A stretch of 64,000 nt of DNA from Acanthococcus lagerstroemiae (lineage: Eukaryota > Arthropoda > Insecta > Hemiptera > Eriococcidae): contig CM063110.1 of assembly GCA_031841125.1 (NCBI GenBank), positions 15,867,626-15,931,625 on the forward strand, given 5' to 3'. Under the pieces are notes generated by a model that saw only the letters and a program-made list of their open reading frames with translations, had not been told where the DNA came from and did no database searches. The translations under genes were made by a program, and so were the position numbers. How positions within the stretch are numbered: position 1 is the stretch's first letter; each line of letters starts with the position of its first letter. This document shows positions 54,775 through 64,000 of the stretch, in pieces.

Positions 54775-55955
54775 AAAATTTTTACTAGGCTGTAAAAGTG
54801 AGGCTACTGAGCTAATCCTTAACAGCAACCTGAGGAGAAGTGCAGTGGACTACAAAATCTGAGCATTCGACGTATGCAGCGCCACCTCACACAAATAGTA
54901 GTATACACATTACACATACTCGTACAAATATGGTTAAGACGTCAGTTCAGAGCAACAAGGTGTAAACAGTGGCAACCGATACGCCATCTCTCTAACCGAC
55001 GCCATCAAAAATACGAGTAATCATCGACTGCGTATTTGCGTACACACAACAGCAATGTGCGTAATTTACCAAGGGCCGTAATCGAATATGGAACACACGT
55101 GCACGTGCTGTGTTAGTCGGAATAGACGCACAATATTTTTAAAAAAACACAACGAAATACTACAGAAAATAACAGCTTTGATTTATGGTACCGGCTAACT
55201 GAAGCTGGCATTATCGCATAAATCTCAAAAACTGTACCAACGAGAGACGTCGGTCGTGACAAATGCCTCGTACTTCTCTAGTTAGGAGTGCATCGTGCAT
55301 ACAGCATGGACTCACTAGGTCACATGCGGGGCACATTTTAATTAACGGCATTCGTGGGCTCGAACACTCGGTCGTTGTTGTCGGTTGAATGTCCACCAAC
55401 TAAACGGCGTCTAGACGCGAACTCGAAAAATCATTCTCTCTAGGGCAGGACAGGGCGGATTACGCAACCGGTATATTATGATAATGGCTGTTGCGGACCC
55501 AACTTACCTACATAGCTGCCATACAGTAATGTTAAGACCGCATGCAGTTCACATCGATTTGCATGCATTACTCTTGACCTTGGAACGAGACCAAAAGTAG
55601 TAATATCGTTACATGCCTTCGATGCCGACGAAGTGTTAGCGAGTGCATTTTGAAGCTAATTTAACGCTTAAAGCGAGCAGTCGCTACAACCAGGAAGAGA
55701 TGGCGTACAATTCAGTCGCGAGCATGTAGAAATCATAAAGCGATGATACCTTCGTCCACATATGAAATCAGACGGAAGCGTTCAGTTCCTGGCACCAGTT
55801 CCTATGCTGGACTGAACAGCAGCAGTCATGACTCAATGAGTAGAAAACACGAAAATATTAGTCAATCTTAGGAAACTAAAATAATACTTCGACAGTCAAT
55901 GCTGACGAGTCTCAAATGTCATAATGACATTCTTACAGCCCACTATTTGTACTCA
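54775..55955. other. gene-free, apparently low-repeat stretch
   Basis: Between two LINE remnants. No element termini and no coding motif recognised. Balanced composition with several CG dinucleotides (for example around 54975-55080 and 55330-55450). A missing upstream trc exon could lie in or beyond such a stretch, but I found no match to its expected sequence. Confidence 0.4.
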
Positions 55956-56065
55956 TGCTCTCAAATGAGGATTAGCCGAGGATAAGCATTTCCATCTAGT
56001 AGGTATACATATGTCTTCCAACGTTGCGTACACGACCCACGCGACACACAACACAGCATTAATCT

Positions 56066-56112
56066 TCCTGGTACAGGCGGTAAGAGTATAATGCCTTGTT
56101 CCTGAGAACTAG
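56066..56112 (-). repeat. fragment of the 22-24.5 kb array repeat
   Basis: The reverse complement reads CTAGTTCTCAGGAACAAGGC then ATTATACTCTTAC, matching the tail of array unit 3 (about 23822-23853). It forms the start of the open frame that runs into the LINE at 56096. Confidence 0.65.
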
Positions 56113-56877
56113 CAGAAAGGATGAACAGTTTATCAACATAGCTGGAAATACAATCGAAGCCGTGGAACAATTCAATAACTTGGGTAGCCTAATAGCCGAC
56201 AACTGCAACTTGGACTCAGAAATCAACCAGCGGTTAAAAAATGCTGGGAATGCAGTGTTCAAGCTGAAACGGCGACTGCTTGACAGCATCGACCCCAAAA
56301 TAGAAACGGAAATTGCAGTCTATAAAGCGGTGCTGCTACCCACCTTGCTATATGATAGCGAATGTTGGATATTATACCGAAAACATGTCAAGACTCTCGA
56401 GAAATTTCACCAACGGCAACTGAGAAATATCCTACGGATTAAGTGGCAGGACTAAGTCTCAAATACAAAAGTGCTGGAGCGGGCAAACTGCGACCCGATT
56501 GAGCGCATGCTGGCCAGGAACCAACTTCTCTGGTTAGCGTGCATGTCCGGAGAATGGACGACACGAGACTTCTAAAGCAGGCCCTGTACGGTGAGCTGGG
56601 CCAAGACCGGAGGATGCAAGGTGGTCAGATCAAGCGATATGAGGATACGATTCATGTAACCCTGAAAAACGCCAAAGTGGACCGTAACTGGGAGGAGCTA
56701 TGCGAGGACCGAAACGTTTGGAAAACGGCAATTTACCAAAACGGCGGATACTTCAATCAGCAACACCGGACCATAACCACAGCAAACACACCCGTCAGAT
56801 GCCCCGACTGTGGGCGGATAATAGGATCGCGGTTTGGCCTGGTGAGCCACCATAGAATACGTAGAGAGCGAAGGTGA
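56100..56877 (+). mobile_element. non-LTR retrotransposon remnant: ORF2 C-terminus with C2H2-like finger
   Basis: Plus strand: INIAGNTIEAVEQFNNLGSL, DNCNLDSEINQRLKNAG, VYKAVLLPTLLYDSECWILY (56315-56375), EKFHQRQLRNILRIKWQD then a stop. In another frame VRRMDDTRLLKQALYGELGQ, QIKRYEDTIHVTLKNAKVDR, and at the end RCPDCGRIIGSRFGLVSHHR (56795-56860), a Cys2-His type finger. One stop/frameshift near 56455-56540, otherwise well preserved, so this is one of the younger LINE copies here. Confidence 0.92.
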
Positions 56878-57332
56878 TGCACGGATCCTCGAAAACGAGG
56901 CCAGCTGACGATGATTCAGTCGCATAACGACACTGAAGATACAAATTTAAAAAACACAACCGAAAATATGACCGCTGACCTGACAGCGGAAGTCTGATGA
57001 AATAACTTCATAACTTTGAACAGAGTTAACGCCAGCAAGTCCAAGGAGACACCGCAAAGATGATTGTATCACTGCATAGTATTTAATATGCTAGTACAGG
57101 CAGTCATACTAGACTGCGTCACTAACAGGTCAGCGGATTCAGCCACAAAAAACAGAACGAAATACTTAGCAGTCAAAAGTCTGCAAGTCGAAAGCCCCAA
57201 AAAGTCCATGAAGTGATGAACTATAGCTACATATTGGCTCTCAACTGAGGAGAACTGAAGCAGTCATTCGAAAAGCACAAAGAAGGAAATACCATTTGGC
57301 AGAGTTGCTGACATTATTCCCAACCTGAACCT

Positions 57333-57439
57333 GGTGTTGTGGGACGTATGGCGATGCACGCATGCCAAAGTGGCCCCTGAGACACCGCACCCCCGGCACC
57401 GGAAACTACCCTTTCGGGCATCGCATCAGTACCGAGGGG
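57333..57439 (+). mobile_element. short-SINE family copy 4, 107 bp, 14-bp TSD
   Basis: Starts GGTGTTGTGGGACGTATGGC, core GATGCACGCATGCC, ACACCGCACCCCCGGCACCG, ends CGCATCAGTACCGAGGGG. It is flanked by CCCAACCTGAACCT at 57319-57332 and 57440-57453, both identical. No A-rich tail. Confidence 0.9.
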
Positions 57440-57799
57440 CCCAACCTGAACCTATTAACAAGACTACTTGAACAAGACAAAGCTAAAGACATCACTGTGA
57501 GGCCACAGAAATCTGAAACCGAAACTACGCAGATAATGTCTGCAAATATCCCCAAGGGTTAGTACTCCCCCACATTCCCTAGAAATTCGTTTACGAAATC
57601 TCATCATATCGTCCCACCCCAAGTACTCTAGGGGAAAAAATGAAATAAAAAACGAAATGAGTCTCCCTACAAAACTAGAAGCCTGCTCCCTATACCCCGA
57701 CAAATTGCAGGAACAGATCTGTTATTCCATGATTCCGTCAGTTCGTGAGACAGACAGATACATACGTCACTAGACAGGCAGCCAGACAGAGAGCAAAGC

Positions 57800-58950
57800 A
57801 CAAGGCAGAACAGGGGCCCACGCAAGTTGAGATTCTTTATTAGTAAACACGGTGTCCCATAAAAGAAGGAGTAATATTATACCAGAAGACAGATCTCATC
57901 GAGTTAAGAGGAGGATGATCTAGCACCATTCATGGCGGAAGAGACCAAAAATACAATGGTGTTCTAAATAAACAAATCTACTTTTCCTCCCTTAAGGCCC
58001 CACTGCCACAAGACAAACTTCTGGTATAAAAGAGGCGAGTGGGCATCACTTATAATTCACAATGCTTTCTGCATTACTGAAATAATGGAAAAATTGAAAA
58101 ATCGAACAAAAAAGAAAAATATGTCAGGTTTCTAGGGAGGTGGCTCCTCTTCAAGATGAGTCCCTCGTTTTGAAATAATCTCTACCGATAATTCCAGATC
58201 TGAATGGTTTCACTTGCGTGAGACAAAAGAGCAAGAAAAATTTTAAAATGAACAAACAAACAAGCAGAAGACAAGTCTAGAGTACGAAAAAATGTAAAGT
58301 TTAAGCGAAATTATTAAGCGTTTTAAACCACATGTTCTCAAATTTCCAACTTCAATATTACGAGCGGTAGTACAAACAGATCCAAATAAAAATTTTCGAG
58401 ATCTTAGAATCGAAACAATTTTAGACCTCTTACCCTAATAATATCAACTGAGAAATGCACTGGAGTTAATAAAAGTTTCTCATTGTCCTATAAATCTCAA
58501 GATCGACCCAAAAAGATCCATCATGATTAATTAGACCATACAAAGAAAGATCCTGAGATTTTGGGCTTTCAGCTTTCTAAATTTTATCAATTTCATTTAT
58601 CCATCGGGGTTTCAAGAAACTTTCTAACATAAAAATATGAACAGAACATCGAAGAGTACTCTCAAAAGACTAACACAATCAACTATCATTTACCTCAAGC
58701 CAGGAATCCTTTAAATAAATTTTGAGAACCCCCGGCTTAATGATTATAAATAACAGCCACATCGAAGGCAGAGGGCATTTCCCATTCCAACATTTGTGCT
58801 TACATAAGAAACAATCATTTTGGAGTTTGAGACATTAAAATCCCCCCTCCTAAAAAAAAAAGAGGAAAAGCTGAGAAACGATTTAGCAAGTTAACAAAAT
58901 GGCACCTCGAGACTTATTTCTTGTTGGGTCAAATTAAAATTTGTGTACCT
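57800..58950. other. gene-free stretch
   Basis: A/T-rich with no recognised element, except a C-run/A-run near 58840-58862. No coding evidence. Confidence 0.4.
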
Positions 58951-58954
58951 TTGA

Positions 58955-58987
58955 CATGCGTGCATCGCCATACGTCCCACCATACCA
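58955..58987 (-). repeat. short-SINE family copy 5 (fragment)
   Basis: On the minus strand only TGGTATGGTGGGACGTATGG and CGATGCACGCATG remain, that is, the 5' third of the unit. No duplication visible. Confidence 0.75.
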
Positions 58988-59833
58988 CCTCAAAAACAAA
59001 CTTCTGACATTACTGGGCGTAGGTAGACATTCTAGTGAAATACTGCCTTCCTTTCCTAAGAAACACTGACAATTTACCCAGAACTTTGGCGAGATCTATC
59101 CCAACGGGACGGCGTGCTCGGGGGAGCAGGGAGAAGCAGAAGGGGTCAACGGGAGCCAGGGGACAGGTGACAATGATTCAAACTTGCAAACCAAAAATAC
59201 CAAATACAAGTAAACAAGAAGTTCACATTTATCAGTAAAATTTTTCCAAGTGATCCAAACATGCACAAAATACCAACACCGTTTTTGTGATACATAAAAA
59301 GCACAAAATGGAGATTAAGCAACTTCACCTCCGGTCACTTTACAACCCAGCTCTCTGTTCGGTGCCACACGTCTAGCTTTCTGTCGGTCTGTCTTACAGG
59401 CTGTCTCGGATCGTTGGTTTTCCCCTCGAGTTGGCAAGAGGGTGCTCGCCTATTTGCTAATTTGGCAGGCATGATATCTGTCTATTGGTCTGGCAGGATC
59501 TTAGCATAATTCGGACCAGGCAAACAACAACAACAATGCAATGCTATTTTTATGTCAAAAGGAAAATCACTCGGAATTCGATAAAAATGAGCTCATCTGA
59601 AAGGAAGTTTTATTTGCGACAAGGCATGTTCTTTTCAATTTTCCGTTAACCGCATTCATTCTCGAGATATTTTGAATAAACATTAAAATTGGCATCAACT
59701 GCTCCGCTGAACTCCTCCTCTTCGACCCTTTTCCTTATCAGTTGTTCTTTAATCGATGCTGGCGAACCTACAATTTGCCCGGTTCGAATAGATCCACTCC
59801 AGCAACTTTTCGAATTCCTCGCAGGCAACCATT

Positions 59834-59985
59834 CAGGCACAGTGACGTAGCTAGGGAAGGTGTTGGACCCCTTGCGCTTTCGTCATGTAAAGGATTTTCT
59901 AATCTTAGCACCCCCTCTATCATCCCTTCCCACTGGTCAACACCAGACTCCCTCCCCTCGAACACTAGGCGGGCTACGCTACTGA
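59834..59985. mobile_element. hAT-like MITE (CAGTGACGTAGC / GCTACGCTACTG ends)
   Basis: Left end CAGTGACGTAGCTAGGG and right end GGGCTACGCTACTG form a 12-bp imperfect inverted pair, with a short interior. Same type as the element at 2007. No duplication remains recognisable. Confidence 0.65.
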
Positions 59986-60023
59986 TCGGACGCACTGTTT
60001 AACAAGAGGACGATGATGTATCA

Positions 60024-60326
60024 GTGGCTAGTTTTCAATCTTCAAAAGAATTCAAGATTTTGCAGGAAAAATGGAAAGAAAATGAAGCCACAGGTCAGTT
60101 GAAATCGAATATTACGATCGCCAAAAGATCGAGGAATCGCAGATCAAGTTCATCCTACGATCTGAAACATCGGAACTACAGATACGACACGGGACTTCCA
60201 CTACATCATATCACTACCAAAAGCTACCAACACGCCACTACGGAGAATGAACTCCACGATGCTCAGTCAGCGGGTGAGCAATCCCAATTTAATTTAGTTC
60301 GCAGACGGGAACGCGTACAACGTTAA
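60024..60326 (+). CDS. possible coding exon, hydrophilic, unidentified
   Basis: An open frame with a polar, Ser/Arg/Lys-rich composition unlike the Phe/Lys noise elsewhere: SFQSSKEFKILQEKWKEN, an RSRNRRSSSSYDLKHRNYR stretch, then HHITTKSYQHATTENEL. A GTGAGC donor-like site lies near 60281. No domain is recognised. Immediately upstream (59646-59840) the opposite strand carries another protein-like stretch ending ASIKEQLIRKRVEEEEFSG, and a MITE-like insert separates the two. This could be an exon of an unknown gene or chance. Confidence 0.22.
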   Translation: MASFQSSKEFKILQEKWKENEATGQLKSNITIAKRSRNRRSSSSYDLKHRNYRYDTGLPLHHITTKSYQHATTENELHDAQSAGEQSQFNLVRRRERVQR

Positions 60327-61416
60327 TTACTAATAGGTTCGTTCCAATACGATAAGAAAATTCCCTAGCTAGAACGATGATAATGTGGCTCCACATATGA
60401 GGAGCATCTTTTGTTTAGTTCGTCAGACCATTTCATTTACACATACATAAATATATACACGATACCTAATCTCATTAGTTCATTATAAGGGTCGTTCACT
60501 ACGTGAAGCCTCCAGACACGTAAATCGAAAAATAATGGAGCAAGGACCTTTCGCCGCCGCATATATGTACATCTAATGTTTACATATTACACCGAAGCAT
60601 CTGCTCGAGAGTAACGTATATCTACATAACCGGTCGCGGTTGCCGAGATATTTCAAACACCCATTCGAAGTGTATACCTTTACTGTATACTCAAACGTGT
60701 AAATGAAAAAAAAAAAAAAAAAATTCCGGCATGTGCAACGACCGACGGTGAGAAGGTTCAAACCACTCTCGATTTACGAATACGTATCTGTAGTGGGTCA
60801 GTTCATAAAACACAGCCACTCTGATCTTACCTACAATTTAAGGACAAAATATTGGTAGATACTGGCTATCTTCTCAACACAATGGCAATTCTACTGGAGA
60901 TATGTATTCGGAGGAACACCTGTATTCAGATTCTTTTCATGCCTTCAACATGGCAATTCAGTCTGGCTAAATATTGCCAGTGACAAAATATGAAACCATA
61001 ACCAGGATATTACAAGAGCTTGGAACTTGAAGACTCACTGGAACTCATTCCGATTCTAATACTAAGTTATTCAGTTTCTGTGATGACTTATCGAAGCTCA
61101 TTCCGAATCTATCAGGGCTCACGCAGATACCATTAGAACTCACTGGACACTTTCAAAATCGATTCAAACTCCGTCCAAATTCATTACAAGTTACTATACG
61201 CTAGTCAGAATTCGTGATACTTATTCACACTCATTCAAACTGGTATAAAAATTGTTGAGACATTTTCTAACTCCCGTGAGACTTCCTCAGACTAAATTAG
61301 GACTAGTCTAGATGGTATGAATATTCGTTAAGACTCATTGAAATCCGTTCAGAACTCATACAGGCCTCGAAGATTCAATTTGACTCTGTCAAGGCACACC
61401 CATATATTTTAGACCA

Positions 61417-61675
61417 CAGTGGCGGATTTATGGGAGGGGGGGGGGTCGGACACCACCCTCGGGCCAAAGAAGAAAAACAAACATTGCGAAAGCACATTAT
61501 ATAAAAATGTAATGAACGTGTACGTTCATTTTGAAACGATTTAATCACGTTATGAAACTTGACCTCAGAAACTATGTATTTAAAATGACATCCATCACGG
61601 ATTTTTAGGGGGCGGAGGTGGAAAAAGATTTATTTTCAAAACACCCTCCTTGGAAAATTTCTAGATCCGCCACTG
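61417..61675. mobile_element. hAT-like MITE (CAGTGGCGGATT family)
   Basis: Left CAGTGGCGGATT, right AGATCCGCCACTG. The flanking octamers TTAGACCA (61409-61416) and TTAGAACA (61676-61683) match at 7 of 8. It has a 10-G run after the left end. It is inserted in the GACTCATT minisatellite. Confidence 0.82.
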
Positions 61676-62720
61676 TTAGAACACATTTACCCTATTCTGA
61701 CAAGCTAAGATTCAATCACACAGTTTCAATTCATTCGAAATTTCTCATCATTCATTGGAGAATTATTCAAATTCAGGTAAGTTTCACTCAAATTCCTTTA
61801 ATACTCGTTGAAACTCGCCACTTTTCAATAATTTTTCCCGACTCGATCAAGACATGTGCGGAATCATCTAGACCGATCAGACTCATCAGACTGATTAAGA
61901 CTACCTAAAGAGTCTTTCTCATAATGCGTGTTACGAGTTTTTGACGTCCTTAAGACTCACTCAGACTCAGCTGCGACTCATTCAAGACTCGTTAATATTT
62001 ACCAGACTCTATCAAACACTTGCTGGTTCTGTTAAGACTTGTTAAGATTCATTTACACCAGGATTTAGCGGAGATTCATCTAGACGAAGATCGCATTTAA
62101 ATCCTTTTAGATCAAGATGAGACCCGATAGACTCATTAAATCTATCGCACAAGAATTTCTCACTGTATTACGACCTATCAAGGGTTTACAATTCAGGGAA
62201 CCTCTACTAAGGCTTGTTCCGACACTTTATAGTCCCACTCTGATAGTCAAAAGTAACTGAAATTTACTTTCGGACTACATACGTTAAAACTCAACCCACT
62301 CATTTGGACTTACACGTTAAGACTGTCTTAACTACATCATTAATCACGTCAAGTCTAGAATTTGTTAGAACATTTTCTGCCACAATTAAGACTTGTTAAG
62401 ATCATTCATCTAGACAAAGAAAAAACTCGTCAGACTCATAATGTTCACCATAAGAATCCTTATCACTCAGATGCGACGAATTAAGACTCGTTCACAATTT
62501 ATCAAACCTATACTAAGACTCGTTTAGACACAGTCTCATTTTAACTCTGTTTCCGGCTAGGTTGCGACTCATCACTCATTCGGACTAATTAAGGCTGCGT
62601 TAAGACTTTTTAACTTGGTCAAGATTCGTTCAGACTCTGCTAGAACTCCTTCAAGACTCAATGAGACTCATTAGACTCCTTTAAAACGCTTTTTCAACAC
62701 CATAAGCCTTTTTAAGATTC

Positions 62721-63086
62721 CAGGGTGTCTACAGAAATTGAAAAATAAAAATGAAGTACTTTTTCAGGACCCTTTGCAGGACTGTAGCCAGCGTGTTTTC
62801 CATCTTTTTCCTGAGTGTGCAAATATATTCCCCCCCCAATTATTGTTTATCCCCTTTACCCCTCTCTCCCCTTTGCTCCCCCACTTCCTGCCTTCTTGTG
62901 AATATAGATTCTGCGCTGCACTTTTTAATGTACAATCATAGGAATCGCAAAAAAATTATTTCTGAGTATTGTTTAACAAAAATGAAGGACTTTTCAATAT
63001 TTTTTTTTTTTTTTTAAATTTCAGCACTTTTAGGACCTACTTTCAAAATTTAAAACTTGAAGGACTTTTCAGCACAAGACACCTTG
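62721..63086. mobile_element. MITE, CAGGGTGTCTAC ends, 5-bp TSD
   Basis: Left CAGGGTGTCTAC and right CAAGACACCTTG. The duplication GATTC is at 62716-62720 and 63087-63091. Interior blocks: AAGGACTTTTCA, and a 16-T run near 63000. It interrupts the GACTCATT minisatellite, so it is younger than that array. Confidence 0.83.
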
Positions 63087-64000
63087 GATTCATTTACACC
63101 AAAACCTTGTTACGATTCATTTAGAAAAAATCTTGTCAAGATTCATTCAGATTAAAGAAAGACTCGTCAAACTCATAAGTCCACGTTAGAAGTCTTTCTT
63201 ATTCTGTAGCGATTCATGAAGACTAGTTTACAACTCATCAAACCTCTATTAAAACTTATCTGTGTACGAGCCCCAGATAAGGTCCCACTTTGTCGATCCT
63301 GGAAAGCCCCGTAGTTATATTTTTCCGCATTTCTTTATATACGAAAGAAATCAGTTTTCTTAAAATACGGGTTTTTCGGTTCCATCTTCACCAGAGTAGA
63401 GTGTAACCTCAGCCAATTTTCACGCTAGAGAGCTCGTCAAGGTCTTATTTTGTTGCACATTCAGAATATGTGTATATTTATATACTCAACAAGCAGTTAA
63501 CTAATATCAATTTTGGTTCTTTTCGTATTCCTTCAGTAAAAAGTTGATTTTCTCAAAATAGGTTTTTCTGTTCACCACCTTTGAGAGGGCTTACCTCAGC
63601 CAATTTTCGTGCTAGAAGGCTCATCCAAGTCTCATTCTGAAGTTGCGGTCGCCTACTCCCCCTCCCCCTCATACTGATAACTCCATTTTGACAAAACGGG
63701 ACCTTTTGTAGGGCGTGTACACATATAGATATTTTATAATTTCTTTCTGATTTTATCAAGACCCGCTAAGATTCATTTTTGGACAAGGTTAAGACTCAAC
63801 ACGCTCATTCGAACTTATCGAGAATGCATTGCGAGTTTTTGATTTCGTCAAGACTCATTCAGGCTATACTAGGGCTTCTTCAAGGCTCGTTAAGACTGAG
63901 CAGACTCCTGGAAAAGTTTTCCCGATACTATAGAGACTCGTTAAGATTCATCTAGATCAAAAGAAGATTCGCCAGCTTCATTAAGATAACTTTCGGAGCC

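Larger units (their letters stand above)
61010..63990. repeat. degenerate GACTCATT / AAGACTCGTT minisatellite, about 3 kb
   Basis: Blocks such as TTAAGACTCGTT, CAGACTCATT and CATTCAAGACTC recur every 10-25 bp from about 61010 to the window end, interrupted by MITEs at 61417-61675 and 62721-63086 and by unrelated sequence at 63265-63720. It runs off the end of the window. Confidence 0.85.

Noticed and set aside
59646..59840. Minus-strand 64-codon frame with KEQLIRKRVEEEEFSG
   Set aside because: Protein-like for about 35 residues only, cut by a MITE end at its start, and not recognised; kept only as a remark under the 60024 frame.

Overview
This is eukaryotic nuclear DNA, most likely from an arthropod (probably an insect). 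It is AT-rich, gene-poor and full of decayed transposons. The evidence is one spliced, strongly conserved protein kinase gene with kilobase-sized introns, remnants of several non-LTR retrotransposon lineages, a mariner remnant, tRNA-derived SINEs, many short inverted-repeat elements (MITEs), and a nuclear copy of mitochondrial COX1 that still reads TGA as Trp. The species cannot be fixed from the sequence; a hemipteran is only a guess.

The only gene identified with confidence is tricornered (trc; the NDR kinase STK38/STK38L in vertebrates). It lies on the minus strand from 48628 down to 28705. Seven coding exons with good splice sites give about 420 codons, from just after the MOB-binding N-terminus through the whole kinase domain to the C-terminal hydrophobic motif and stop codon. 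The N-terminal exon (about 40 residues) was not found. One base at 29201 breaks the frame in an otherwise intact exon. The introns (0.2 to 6.1 kb) carry MITEs, a tRNA-type SINE and a possible small nested gene for a secreted peptide. The stretch 25.7-28.7 kb, downstream of the stop, may be 3' UTR.

Region by region: 0-13 kb is intergenic, with fold-back repeats, LINE fragments, the COX1 numt, hAT-like MITEs and two large minisatellites. 13-21 kb is a graveyard of LINE and mariner pieces, including a 2.1-kb pyrimidine-rich, internally repeated insert bounded by a perfect 28-bp duplication inside the mariner. 22.0-24.5 kb is a four-unit tandem array with a roughly 620-bp unit holding a tRNA-like promoter. 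25-49 kb is the trc locus. 50-58 kb holds more LINE fragments, one of them interrupted by a very short SINE. 61-64 kb is a degenerate minisatellite.

Two short repeat families stand out. One is a 103-107-bp SINE-like unit (five copies; two with 14-15-bp target duplications). The other is a MITE family (four copies) in which every copy has a 5-bp target duplication. No operon-like or defence-like system is present. Most reading frames here are chance frames or transposon debris.
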